Shown here: piece by piece, positions 25,761 through 34,392 of the stretch
How the letters are laid out: each line of letters starts with the position of its first letter
How positions within the stretch are numbered: the first letter of the stretch is position 1
From: Clostridia bacterium
Lineage (GTDB): Bacteria > Bacillota > Clostridia > Oscillospirales > CAG-272
Direction of reading: 5' to 3'
DNA length: 64,000 nt
Assembly: GCA_017472255.1 (NCBI GenBank)
Contig: JAFUQU010000028.1
Coordinates: 48,097-112,096 of the forward strand
Notes under the pieces: model-generated
Seen by the model: only the letters and a program-made list of their open reading frames with translations
Told to the model about the DNA's origin: nothing
The model's database searches: none
Translations under genes and position numbers: made by a program

Positions 25761-27496
25761 ATGCGCATACAGGAAATTGAGCGGCTCACCGGACTGACCC
25801 GCAAAACCATCCGTTATTGGGAAGCCCGGGGACTTGTCCGCGTGGAGCGCTCGGACAACTCTTACCGGGCGTACGATGAGGAGGCTCTGCGCCAGCTCCG
25901 GCTGATTGCGGCGCTGCGGCAGGCGGGCATCTCTGTGACCGCCATCCAGCTCTGGCAGGACGGCGTCATCTCCTCCGCCGAGCTGCTGACCGGGCGGCTG
26001 GATGAGCTGAAAACCGCCGACAGCGTTACGGCCGGGCAGCGTGAGCTTTGCGGCAGACTGCTGAATCACGTCGGGCAGGGCATCGACCTGCGGGAGGGAC
26101 TGCCCGATACATCCATCCAGCCCCAGCAGGACGAGGGCGCAGATTTCGACTCCGAAGCGCCGCTCTGCGTGGGCATCGACATCGGCACCACCACCATCAG
26201 CGCGGCGATTCTCGACCTGGCGAACCGTCGGCAGCTCACCTCCTGCACCCTGCAGAGCGGGGCGGACATCCCGGTCGCAGAGCCGTGGCGGCATGAGCAG
26301 GACGCCGGGCGTATCTTCGGGCGGGTGAAGTCCCTGCTCGACTCCCTCCTTGACCGCTGCCCGAACATCCGCGCCGTGGGGCTGTCCTGTCAGATGCACG
26401 GCATCGTCTGCGTGGATGGGGACGGACGGCTGCTGTCCCCGCTGTACACCTGGCAGGACGGTCGGGCGGGGCTTCAGGAGAACGGCAGGAGCGCCGTCGG
26501 AGAGCTGCGCCCCCTCACCGAAGCCAGCGTATCGGCAGGCTACGGACTCGCCACCTGTCTGTACAACAAGGAGCACGGCCTGCTGCCCGCAGGTACGGCG
26601 AAAATCTGCACCATCGGCGATTATGTGGGCATGGCGCTGACCGGGCGGACGTCGCCGCTGACCCATGTCTCCAACGCCGCTCCCTGGGCTGCTGGGACAT
26701 GGCGTGCGGACGCTTCTCCCCCGGACTGGCGCAGGCCGGGCTGGAGGGTCTGCTGCCCGGCGTCACCGACGGCGCGGTGCTGCTGGGCAGCTATCGGGGC
26801 GTACCGACGGCGGCAGCCATCGGCGACAACCAGGCCAGCTTTCTCGGCTCGGTGAAGGAGTCGGACTGCTCGGCGCTGGCCAACTTCGGCACGGGCAGCC
26901 AGATTTCCATGGTAGGCAGGCTGCCTGGCGGGGCGGACGGCGACATCGAGCAGCGTCCCTATCTGAACGGCAGCTTTCTGGTCAGCGGCTCCGCCCTATG
27001 CGGCGGACGGGCATATGCCCTGCTGGAGCGGTTCTTCGCCGCTTACGCCGGACGACTGGGCGTGGACGAGCCCCAGTATACGCTGCTGAACCGTCTGGCC
27101 GCCGAGGGCGTCGACCGCCCGCTGGATGTGCGCGCCACCTTCTGCGGACGGCGCTCCGACCCGCTTCTGCGCGGCGAGATACGCGGCATCGGCGAGGACA
27201 ATTTCACGCCGGAGGGACTGGCGGCGGGGGTGCTTTACGGCATGGCAGAGGAGCTTCACGCCATGTTCGCAGCCATGACGCCGCAGAGGCCGGTCACCAC
27301 GCTGGCGGCGTCGGGCAACGCCGTCCGGCTGAATCCGGCGCTGCGGCAGGTGCTGGCGCGGGTCTTCGGCATGGCGGTGAAGATTCCCGTCCATACCGAG
27401 GAAGCCGCTCACGGTGCGGCGATGTACGCTTCGCTGGCGGCGGGACTGGTGCGCCAGGACGAGCTGGGCGATTTCATCACATATCTGGAGGAATGA
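25761..27496 (+). pseudogene. MerR DNA-binding domain fused to FGGY-family sugar kinase (one frameshift)
   Basis: About 578 aa if one base is restored near 26681. Residues 1-75 are a MerR winged helix (RIQEIERLTGLTRKTIRYWE, then SYRAYDEEALRQLRLIAALR). From about residue 135 an FGGY kinase begins: CVGIDIGTTTISAAILDL (phosphate-1), SCQMHGIVCVDGDG, then in the other frame AAIGDNQASFLGS (catalytic Asp) and NFGTGSQIS (adenosine site), closest in pattern to sedoheptulokinase-like enzymes. At 26679-26690 the reading switches: GCTCCCTGG should be GCT-TCC-CTGG to keep NAASLGCWD. Both halves are otherwise well preserved, so this is either a recent mutation or a base lost in assembly. Confidence 0.75.
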
Positions 27497-27498
27497 CT

Positions 27499-28722
27499 AT
27501 GGCCTGGGAATGGATTTGCAAAACAATACAGAATATCAGCGGCGAGGGCTTCTCGCTGACCGTTGACAGCGGAAGCGCTTCCCTCTCCCTCTGGTACGAG
27601 GGACATGACGCGCCGCTGACGCTGACGGCGGAGGGGACGGAATCCCTGCGTCTTACGGTGCTTGCCCATCGGCTGGAGCTGTGGAGCGGCGGCGTACTGG
27701 CAGACGAGGAATGACCCTGCGGCGAGCCCCGCTTTGACCGGGCGTCGCTGGCCCCATGGGGCGAGATTCGGGATGTGAGCGCCGAAGCGCCGGAGCAGCC
27801 GGTCATATGCGGCCACATCGACAACGCCGAGGGCTGGCGTCCAAATGGAACAACGATTTACGTGGGAGATTGTATGCCTTTTACAGATGATACATCTGTA
27901 AAAGGCATTGGAGTTGCTGACGCAACTCCTGCCCGGGATGAACGCTACCATGTGCTCTGGCTGAAGGACCGCCATCACCACCGAAGCAAATGGGGGCTCG
28001 GCGCGCATCAGTGGGAGCATATCTCCACCGCCGATCTGGTGCACTGGGACATCCATCCCATGGCCGTTCCGATCACCAGGCCGGAGGAAGGCTCGATCTG
28101 CACCGGATCGTGGATGCGGGTGGGGGATACCCATTATCTCTACTATACCGTCCGGATGGCGGACGGCTCCCCCGCGCCCATCCGCCGCTCGGTATCCCGG
28201 GACGGCTTCCACTTCACGAAGGACGAGGATTTCGGATTCACGCTGAGCGGGCGCTACCACCGTCCGTCGGCGCGGGATCCCAAGCTGGTGCGGGCAGAGG
28301 ACGGCTGGCATATGTTCGTCACCACCAGCGACCTGACGCTGGGACGGGGTGCGCTGGCGCATCTGCGCTCCACGGACGGCGAGCACTGGGAGGAGCTGGA
28401 CAGCATCTACGTCTCCCCCGACGACAATCAGCCCGAATGCCCCGACTATTTTGCCTTCGGCGGGCGGTATTATCTGGTATTCAGCCATCACGGCCGGGCG
28501 CACTACCGCTATTCGGACAAGCCCTTCTCGGACTGGCAGACTCCCGCCGACCCCATCATCCCCTGCGGCTCGGTGCCCAAGGCGGCAATCTGGCGGGGAC
28601 GGCTGATCTTCACCGGATTCTCCAGCATGGGCGGCTACGCGGGGACGATGACCTTCCTCGAAGCGCACGCCGGTGAATCGGGCGAGCTGACCTTCGCCCC
28701 GGTTCCGGAGATGGCAAGATAA
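27499..28722 (+). pseudogene. GH32/GH43-like glycosidase, interrupted by TGA and carrying a palindrome insertion
   Basis: Start ATG 27499 is 2 bp after the kinase stop. The frame is open except for one TGA at 27712-27714, where TGG (Trp) would give ADEEWPCGEPRFD. Downstream the protein has a five-bladed GH32/GH43-like fold: RYHVLWLKDRHHHRSKWGL, HQWEHISTADLVHWDIHP, SARDPKLVRAEDGWHMF (the RDP motif) and YVSPDDNQPECPDYF with an acid. About 54 bp at 27876-27930 interrupt the usual MPF-to-Tyr-His stretch with two perfect palindromes, adding 18-19 residues without shifting the frame. No signal peptide. Confidence 0.7.
27874..27929. repeat. Palindromic insert inside coding sequence
   Basis: ATGCCTTTTACAGATG (27874-27889), loop ATA, complement (27893-27908); then GGAGTTGC (27910-27917), TGAC, GCAACTCC (27922-27929). 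Both stems are perfect. It encodes roughly TDDTSVKGIGVADATP, absent from related glycosidases by my reading. Confidence 0.75.
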
Positions 28723-28723
28723 C

Positions 28724-28757
28724 AAGGGGATGCTGTACCTTAGTGCAGCATCCCCTT
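28724..28757. terminator. Bidirectional CTAAGG-loop terminator
   Basis: Arms AAGGGGATGCTGTA and TGCAGCATCCCCTT around CCTTAG (CTAAGG on the minus strand), followed by a T-run on the plus strand. It separates convergent glycosidase genes. Confidence 0.8.
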
Positions 28758-28762
28758 GTTTT

Positions 28763-31054
28763 TTATATCTCGCAGCCCCAGCTTGCGCTCTCCAGCCCGT
28801 CCGCCTTCGCGTACAGGCGGAAGCTGCCCTCGGTCAGCTTTACGCAGACGGCGATGATGCCCGCCCGCATTCTTCGATCCAGCGAGGGAACCGGCGTGTG
28901 ATCGCATACATCCGACCCGGTGCCGACGATTCTGCCCGCCCTGTTCGTGTCAAAGCGCACGAAGGGCGATGCGTCCGGCACGCGGCGTCCCTCGGCGTCG
29001 AGGGCGTAGCAGTTGAAGACAGCGGTGTCGTTTTTCGTCAGCGGATGATTGTTTTGAAGCTCCAGCTCCAGCTTCACCGGGAGACCGGTGGTCACGTTGA
29101 TTTCCTCGGCGGCCTTCACGCCGCTGCGATAGCCATAGCACTCGATCCTGCCCGGCTGATAAACCGCGTCGAACTCCGCGTGACCGTACTTCTCCACGGG
29201 CTTCTTTCCCAGATTCACACCGTTCACAATCAGCTCCACCTCGTCGCAGTTGGTGTAAACCCAAATCGGAATCGTCTCGCCTTCCCGTCCGGAAAGGTTC
29301 CAGTTCGGCGTCATATGTACCAGCGGCTCATCCGTCCAGTGTGCCTTATTCTCGTAAAAGGCGTCCTTCTTCTGCAAAAACAGATCCAGCGCGCCCGACT
29401 GGGAACAGAGCCGCGGCCAAACCGTCTCGCCCCGATGCTCGATGCCTGCCCATTGGTAGCCGCCGCCAAGCCATTCCCGTTCCATCAGGAACTTCCACGT
29501 CACCTCCCGGGACATGAACCAGCCGGTGCGGTTGTCGTAGCAGTGCAGATAACCCCGCTCGGGATTGTCGTCCAGGAACCATCCCCGGGTCGTGCCAACC
29601 GCGCAGCACTCCGACGCGAAAATCATTTTGTCCGGATATTTCTCGTGGAGGATATCGTAGTCCCGCAGGTTGTAGTTGATGCCGATGATGTCCACCTCGT
29701 CCATAACCGGCGCGTCGGCGGGATTGTTGGACACGGCGGTGGTGATGGCGCGGCTGGGGTCAAGGCGGCGGGCCTTTTCCCGCATGGTGGAGAAAATCCG
29801 CCTGCCCACGGGATGATTGTGCAGCGGTTCTTCGTTGCCCAGCGACCACATAATCACGCAGGGATGGTTGCGGTTGGCGCGAATCATCATCTCCATCTGC
29901 TCCAGCCCCTCCTTCGTGGACTCGAACCAGCGGGTTTCCGCCATAACAAGGAAGCCCAGCTCGTCGCAGCAGTTGAAGGTGGTTTCGCTGTGGGGATAAT
30001 GCGCCATCCGGTAGCCGTTGGCGCCCATCTCCCGCAGCCGCTCCAGACGAAGCCGCTTCACCGAATCGGAAGCCGCCTTTCCCTGCAAGCCGTAATCCTC
30101 ATGGCAGCAGACGCCCTTGATTTTGGTGGGCCTGCCGTTGAGGAAGAAGCCGTGGTTCGGGTCGAATTTCAGCGTGCGGAAGCCGAAGGTTGTGCTGTAA
30201 GCATCGATCTCCGCTTCGCCGTCGAATACGCGCACCACGCAGCGGTAAAGGTTGGGATGCTCGCAGTCCCACAGCTTCGGGTCGGCGAGGGCAGTCTCCA
30301 TGGACAGCTCCGCCTTATCCTTGGACGCGACGGTGATCTCGCCGGACGTCTGCGCGGCGATCGTTTCCCCGTCGAAAATTTCCGCCGTCACGGATACGGT
30401 GCGCTCCTCCACGGTATCGTTGCGGACGGTCACGTCCACCGGAATCCGCCAGTCTCCCTCCCGCTTCTCGGGATGAACGAACACGCCCCACTGATCCACC
30501 GACACCATGTCGGTTTTGATCATCCAAACGTGGCGGTAAATTCCGCCGCCGCTGTACCACCAGCCCTCATGCTTATCGGTGGTGTTCACGTAAACCGCCA
30601 GCAGATTGTCCTCGCCGAAGCGGATGTAGTCGGTGATATCCACCTCAAAGGAGGTGTAGCCGCAAAAATTGTGCGCCATCAGACAGCCGTTGAAGTAAAC
30701 CGTCGCGTGGGTCGCCACCGCTTCAAAAAGGATGGTAATCCGCTTGCTTTTGTCCACCTCGTCGAACTTCATCGACTTGCGGTACCATGCGTTGTCGTAC
30801 TTGAAAAAGCCCAGCGTTTCGTTGTTTTCCGGCTTCGGTTCCTGGGAGATGATGAAGTCGTGGGGCAGGTCTACCGTCACCCAGTCCTCATACATCCGTT
30901 CCCGGTTTCGTCCGTAATTGCGGGACGCATAGCCCCGCAGAAAGCGCTCGGTCTTGGCTTCTATGTACATCGGCTCCTTCTGCGGCGGCTCGGGCAGATG
31001 CTGGTCGCCCAGATGGAAGCTCCATCCTGAATCGAAGTTTATTTTCTCTCTCAT
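28763..31054 (-). CDS. GH2-family beta-galactosidase/beta-glucuronidase
   Basis: 763 aa. Sugar-binding beta-sandwich (residues 1-190; VDLPHDFIISQE, DNAWYRKSM, GYTSFEVDITDYI), immunoglobulin-like domain, then the TIM barrel with the acid/base Glu in MWSLGNEEPLHNHP and the nucleophile Glu in MIFASECCA. The C-terminal region (from about 600) resembles DUF4982 and a GH2 C-terminal domain. No signal peptide. Ribosome site GGGGAA before ATG and a consensus promoter 53 bp further up. It likely removes beta-galactose or beta-glucuronic acid from imported oligosaccharides; the exact sugar is not decided. Confidence 0.9.
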   Translation of the reverse strand: MREKINFDSGWSFHLGDQHLPEPPQKEPMYIEAKTERFLRGYASRNYGRNRERMYEDWVTVDLPHDFIISQEPKPENNETLGFFKYDNAWYRKSMKFDEVDKSKRITILFEAVATHATVYFNGCLMAHNFCGYTSFEVDITDYIRFGEDNLLAVYVNTTDKHEGWWYSGGGIYRHVWMIKTDMVSVDQWGVFVHPEKREGDWRIPVDVTVRNDTVEERTVSVTAEIFDGETIAAQTSGEITVASKDKAELSMETALADPKLWDCEHPNLYRCVVRVFDGEAEIDAYSTTFGFRTLKFDPNHGFFLNGRPTKIKGVCCHEDYGLQGKAASDSVKRLRLERLREMGANGYRMAHYPHSETTFNCCDELGFLVMAETRWFESTKEGLEQMEMMIRANRNHPCVIMWSLGNEEPLHNHPVGRRIFSTMREKARRLDPSRAITTAVSNNPADAPVMDEVDIIGINYNLRDYDILHEKYPDKMIFASECCAVGTTRGWFLDDNPERGYLHCYDNRTGWFMSREVTWKFLMEREWLGGGYQWAGIEHRGETVWPRLCSQSGALDLFLQKKDAFYENKAHWTDEPLVHMTPNWNLSGREGETIPIWVYTNCDEVELIVNGVNLGKKPVEKYGHAEFDAVYQPGRIECYGYRSGVKAAEEINVTTGLPVKLELELQNNHPLTKNDTAVFNCYALDAEGRRVPDASPFVRFDTNRAGRIVGTGSDVCDHTPVPSLDRRMRAGIIAVCVKLTEGSFRLYAKADGLESASWGCEI

Positions 31055-31106
31055 CGTGCAATTCCCCTTTCAAACAAAGAAAGTATGAAATATATTTTCA
31101 CACAGT

Positions 31107-31135
31107 ATCATATCATATCTCCCTGTGTTTGTCAA
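31107..31135 (-). promoter_or_regulatory. Promoter for GH2 gene
   Basis: Minus strand TTGACA (31130-31135), 17-bp spacer, TATGAT (31107-31112). Confidence 0.75.
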
Positions 31136-31161
31136 TAGATTTTCAAAAATTCAATAAAAAA

Positions 31162-31186
31162 GGAGTACGGGCAGACCCCGTACTCC
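31162..31186 (-). terminator. Terminator of DUF1540 gene
   Basis: Arms GGAGTACGGG (31162-31171) and CCCGTACTCC (31177-31186), followed on the minus strand by a T-run. Confidence 0.85.
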
Positions 31187-31204
31187 CCCGCGTCAATCAG
31201 CGGT

Positions 31205-31399
31205 TCAGACGCACTTGCCGCCCTCGCAGCCGGCCTTTACCTTGAAGGACTCACAGTCAACGCACTGGCTGACGGTGGGGTTCGCTTCATGGGTGGCGAT
31301 GCGCACCTGATTCAGCGCGCAGTAGTCTTCGGAACCACAGTGATGCTCGCACTGCTTAACGGTACATTCGATGGAGGTGTTCGGAGTCTTGTTATCCAT
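31205..31399 (-). CDS. DUF1540-domain small cysteine-rich protein
   Basis: 64 aa with eight cysteines: IECTVKQCEHH, then EDYCALNQVRIATHE, SQCVDCESFKV and GCEGGKC. CxxxxCxxH...C...CxxC is the DUF1540 pattern, common in spore-forming Clostridia and likely metal-binding. Single-gene transcript with its own terminator. Function unknown. Confidence 0.88.
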   Translation of the reverse strand: MDNKTPNTSIECTVKQCEHHCGSEDYCALNQVRIATHEANPTVSQCVDCESFKVKAGCEGGKCV

Positions 31400-31493
31400 T
31401 TTTCCAATCCAACTTTCGTTTCGTTATTGACGCCGCTTTTCCGGCGACGAACTTAGTATGGACAGCGCGGACAGCTTTCATACAACCAAAATT

Positions 31494-32366
31494 TTACAAG
31501 TCCATAAGCCACCGCTCCCGCATCAGCAAAGCGCCGCCATAGAACGCCCCCGGACAGCCGCTTTCCGCTTCCACCCGCAGAACCGGCGGCTCCAGCCGTT
31601 CAGCCAGCCGCCCCGGCAGATCGGTCAGCCCCGCGTACAGCGAATCCGCGCACTGCAAATGAATCGCCTCCGGGTCAAGGACGCGGCAGACGGCTTCCAA
31701 AATGTGCAGCAGATTCAGATCCAGCGGCTTCGACGGGTCGCACAGAGCGCCCACGTCGCCCGCCCGCCCGAACGTTCCCCGCACCGGCTGACCGTCCCGC
31801 ATCACCACGCCCCGGACATCCCCGCCCACGATCAGGCAGAAAACCAGCCCCGCGTCGAATTGATACGCATTGGCGGCGGCACAGGCGACCTCCGGCGTCA
31901 CCAGCAAATCGGGGCGGATGCCATATTCGGCGGGCGAAAAATCAGCGGGCGCGACGCAGACCGTCCCCCGCAGCTCGCCGTCGTAGGCGGACGCCGCGTC
32001 CACAAATGCGGTCGGGGCAAGCATATCCGCGGCGATGTCCTCCGGCAGCACGCAGCGATGGCGTTGGCGCAGCGTCACATCCCAAACCTCCGCCGACGTC
32101 GTATCGGGGCGGATTACCAGCATTCCGCAGGACGGATTCGGGCAGCAGACGCTGGAACGCCGCCCGGCAGTTCCCTGCCCGGCTTCCTTCGTCTGCGCGA
32201 TCAGCCCGCCCGCCTCCAGCGCGTCCACCATCTTCCCCACGGTCATCAGGCTGTAGCCCGTTTCCCCCGCGATCTGCGCCCGGCTCACCGTACCGCCCCG
32301 GGCGATCACCTCATACACCGCCCGTAGGCTCTCCCGGCGGATGCTTCGCTGATTAATCCGATCCAT
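31494..32366 (-). CDS. ROK/NagC-type transcriptional repressor (reduced)
   Basis: 290 aa from ATG 32366 (GAGGTGA 6 nt upstream). Residues 1-70 are a winged helix (INQRSIRRESLRAVYEVIAR, VSRAQIAGETGYSLMTVGKMVDAL), as in ROK-family sugar regulators. The rest resembles a ROK domain but is short, without a clear ATP phosphate motif or the CxCGxxGC zinc motif, so kinase activity is unlikely. It presumably represses sugar genes in the adjacent block. It has its own promoter and is divergent from the fab cluster. Confidence 0.75.
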   Translation of the reverse strand: MDRINQRSIRRESLRAVYEVIARGGTVSRAQIAGETGYSLMTVGKMVDALEAGGLIAQTKEAGQGTAGRRSSVCCPNPSCGMLVIRPDTTSAEVWDVTLRQRHRCVLPEDIAADMLAPTAFVDAASAYDGELRGTVCVAPADFSPAEYGIRPDLLVTPEVACAAANAYQFDAGLVFCLIVGGDVRGVVMRDGQPVRGTFGRAGDVGALCDPSKPLDLNLLHILEAVCRVLDPEAIHLQCADSLYAGLTDLPGRLAERLEPPVLRVEAESGCPGAFYGGALLMRERWLMDL

Positions 32367-32400
32367 TCGTCTCACCTCGACAGAAAATTCTCTTTTCTTC

Positions 32401-32429
32401 ATTTTACTATAAAGCGTGGCAAATGTCAA
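32401..32429 (-). promoter_or_regulatory. Promoter for ROK-type regulator
   Basis: Minus strand TTGACA (32424-32429), 17-bp spacer, TAAAAT (32401-32406). Confidence 0.65.
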
Positions 32430-32517
32430 GCCTTAATTTTCTCCGTTTTGACCGCCAAATACGGAAAATTGCATGATTTGTTTACAATTAGTCAACACTC
32501 AATATTCATTTAGATGG

Positions 32518-32523
32518 TACAAT
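32518..32523 (+). promoter_or_regulatory. Candidate -10 for the fab-acc operon
   Basis: TACAAT preceded by TGG, 36 bp before fabH. The -35 region is weak. No FapR or FabT palindrome was recognised nearby. Confidence 0.4.
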
Positions 32524-32558
32524 ATTGTTATTCAGACAGCAGAAAGGATAATTTTATC

Positions 32559-33569
32559 ATGACAGAAAACAATCGCCGGGCGCGAATCCTTGCGACGGGT
32601 TCGTATGTACCGGAATTTGCGCTTACGAATGAAGCGCTCTGCCGCATGGTGGATACCAGCGACGAGTGGATCCGGGAGCGCACCGGCATCCGTGAGCGCC
32701 GGATTAATCCGAATTTATCCAACCGGGAGATGGCGTCCACCGCCGCCAAGCGTGCGCTGGAAATGTCCGGGCTTTCCCCTCTCGACCTGGATATGATCAT
32801 CTGCTCCACCATTACCAATGACAATTACACCCCCTCGCTTGCCTGCTATGTGCAGGGCGATCTGGGCGCTTCCAACGCCTTCGCCTTCGACATCAACGCA
32901 GGATGCTCGGGCTTCGTTTACGCAATGGAAAACGCCTCGGCTTTCATCAGCTCAAGCCGCCCCAACGCAAAGGCGGTGAACCACGTGCTTATCGTCTGCT
33001 CGGAGAACCTCTCCCGCATCACCGATTACACCGACCGTTCGTCCTGCGTGCTTTTCGGCGACGGCGCGGGCGCGGTGATTGTGGGCGCGGATGAGGTCGG
33101 CGTGCTGGCATCCTATATGCGCGCCGACGGCAAGGGAGCGAACAGCATCGTCGCCCCCGCGCTGACCGCCGCCACCGTCACGGAGGACGGCCGGGTGGAA
33201 ACCGCGCCGCCTGTGGAAAAACCCGGACTGGTGATGAACGGCCGCGAAGTTTACCGCTTCGCCGTCCGTGCGGTTCCCGAAGCCTTCGAGGCGGGACTGA
33301 AGCTGGCGGGTCTGACCGCCGATCAGCTGGATTACGCCATCCTGCATCAGGCTAACCTGCGCATCATCAACGCCGTTATCGATCGGCTGGGGCTGGATCC
33401 CGCGAAGGTTCCCTTCACCATCGACCGTTACGGCAACACCTCCAGCGCCTGCATTCCGGTGCTGCTGGACGAGATGAACCGCTCGGGCAAGCTGAAACGC
33501 GGCGACAAGCTGGCAATTGCCGGCTTCGGCTCGGGACTGACCTACGGTGTAATTGTTACCGAATGGTAA
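32559..33569 (+). CDS. fabH: Beta-ketoacyl-ACP synthase III (FabH)
   Basis: 336 aa from ATG 32559 (AAAGGA upstream). Catalytic triad visible: Cys in INAGCSGFVYAM, His in AILHQANLRIINAV and Asn in YGNTSSACIP. It condenses acetyl-CoA (or branched acyl-CoA) with malonyl-ACP to start fatty acid synthesis. First gene of the fab-acc cluster. Branched-chain acyl-CoA primers could come from the VorB-type oxidoreductase in this window. Confidence 0.95.
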   Translation: MTENNRRARILATGSYVPEFALTNEALCRMVDTSDEWIRERTGIRERRINPNLSNREMASTAAKRALEMSGLSPLDLDMIICSTITNDNYTPSLACYVQGDLGASNAFAFDINAGCSGFVYAMENASAFISSSRPNAKAVNHVLIVCSENLSRITDYTDRSSCVLFGDGAGAVIVGADEVGVLASYMRADGKGANSIVAPALTAATVTEDGRVETAPPVEKPGLVMNGREVYRFAVRAVPEAFEAGLKLAGLTADQLDYAILHQANLRIINAVIDRLGLDPAKVPFTIDRYGNTSSACIPVLLDEMNRSGKLKRGDKLAIAGFGSGLTYGVIVTEW

Positions 33570-33585
33570 GAAAGAGAGAAAAAGA

Positions 33586-34326
33586 ATGTCAAAAAGAACA
33601 GTTATTGTAACCGGCGCGGCTCGCGGAATCGGCGCGGCAATCGCGTATAAGTTCGCCGCCCTCGGTTATAACGTGGCCATCAACTACCGCACCGAGAACG
33701 ACGCCATCCACGCTCTGCTGGAGAAATGCCAGTCCGCCGGAGACGGCGAATGCGCTCTGTTCCGGGCGGACGTTTCCAAAGCCGACGAGTGCAAGGCGAT
33801 GGTGGACGCGGTCGTCGAAAAATTCGGCGGCGTCTGGGCGCTGATCAACAACGCGGGCATTACCCGTGACGGGCTTCTCATGCGCATGAGCGAGGAGCAG
33901 TTCGACAGCGTGATCGACGGCAACCTGAAGTCGGTCTTTCACATGACAAAGGCCGTGACGCCGATCATGATGAAAGCCCGCGAAGGACGGATCATCAGCC
34001 TGTCGTCGGTGGTGGGCATCAACGGCAACGCGGGGCAGACCAATTACGCCGCGTCCAAAGCCGCCATCATCGGCTTCACCAAATCGCTGGCCAAGGAGCT
34101 GGGCAGCCGCGGCATCACCGCCAACTGCATCGCCCCCGGCTACATCGAGACCGATATGACCGCCGCCCTCTCCGAAGCCGCGCGCAAAGCCATGACCGAC
34201 GTCATCGCCCTCCGCCGCGCAGGAACGCCCCAGGACATCGCCAACGCCGCCGCCTTCCTTGCAAGCGAGGACGCCTCGTATATATCGGGGCAAGTCCTGA
34301 CCGTCGATGGCTGCATGAGTATGTAA
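33586..34326 (+). CDS. fabG: 3-oxoacyl-ACP reductase (FabG)
   Basis: 246 aa from ATG 33586. Short-chain dehydrogenase fold: NADPH loop VTGAARGIGAAIAYKF, structural LINNAGITRDGLLMRM, catalytic Ser in ISLSSVVG and Tyr-x-x-x-Lys in QTNYAASKAAIIGF. It reduces 3-oxoacyl-ACP in the elongation cycle. Sixteen bp after fabH, in line with the other fab genes. Length normal. Confidence 0.95.
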   Translation: MSKRTVIVTGAARGIGAAIAYKFAALGYNVAINYRTENDAIHALLEKCQSAGDGECALFRADVSKADECKAMVDAVVEKFGGVWALINNAGITRDGLLMRMSEEQFDSVIDGNLKSVFHMTKAVTPIMMKAREGRIISLSSVVGINGNAGQTNYAASKAAIIGFTKSLAKELGSRGITANCIAPGYIETDMTAALSEAARKAMTDVIALRRAGTPQDIANAAAFLASEDASYISGQVLTVDGCMSM

Positions 34327-34392
34327 ACTCACGCGCATCCCGTTCTGCACAAACATCACGTAAAATCATGTAAAATTTATTGAGGTAATCAA

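Noticed and set aside
27712..27714. Selenocysteine at TGA in the glycosidase
   Set aside because: No catalytic Cys expected there and no SECIS-like hairpin; Trp codon mutation is simpler.
28730..31030. Long plus-strand open frame opposite the GH2 gene
   Set aside because: Low-complexity His/Val/Gly-rich product typical of the antisense of a GC-rich gene; no domain or ribosome site.
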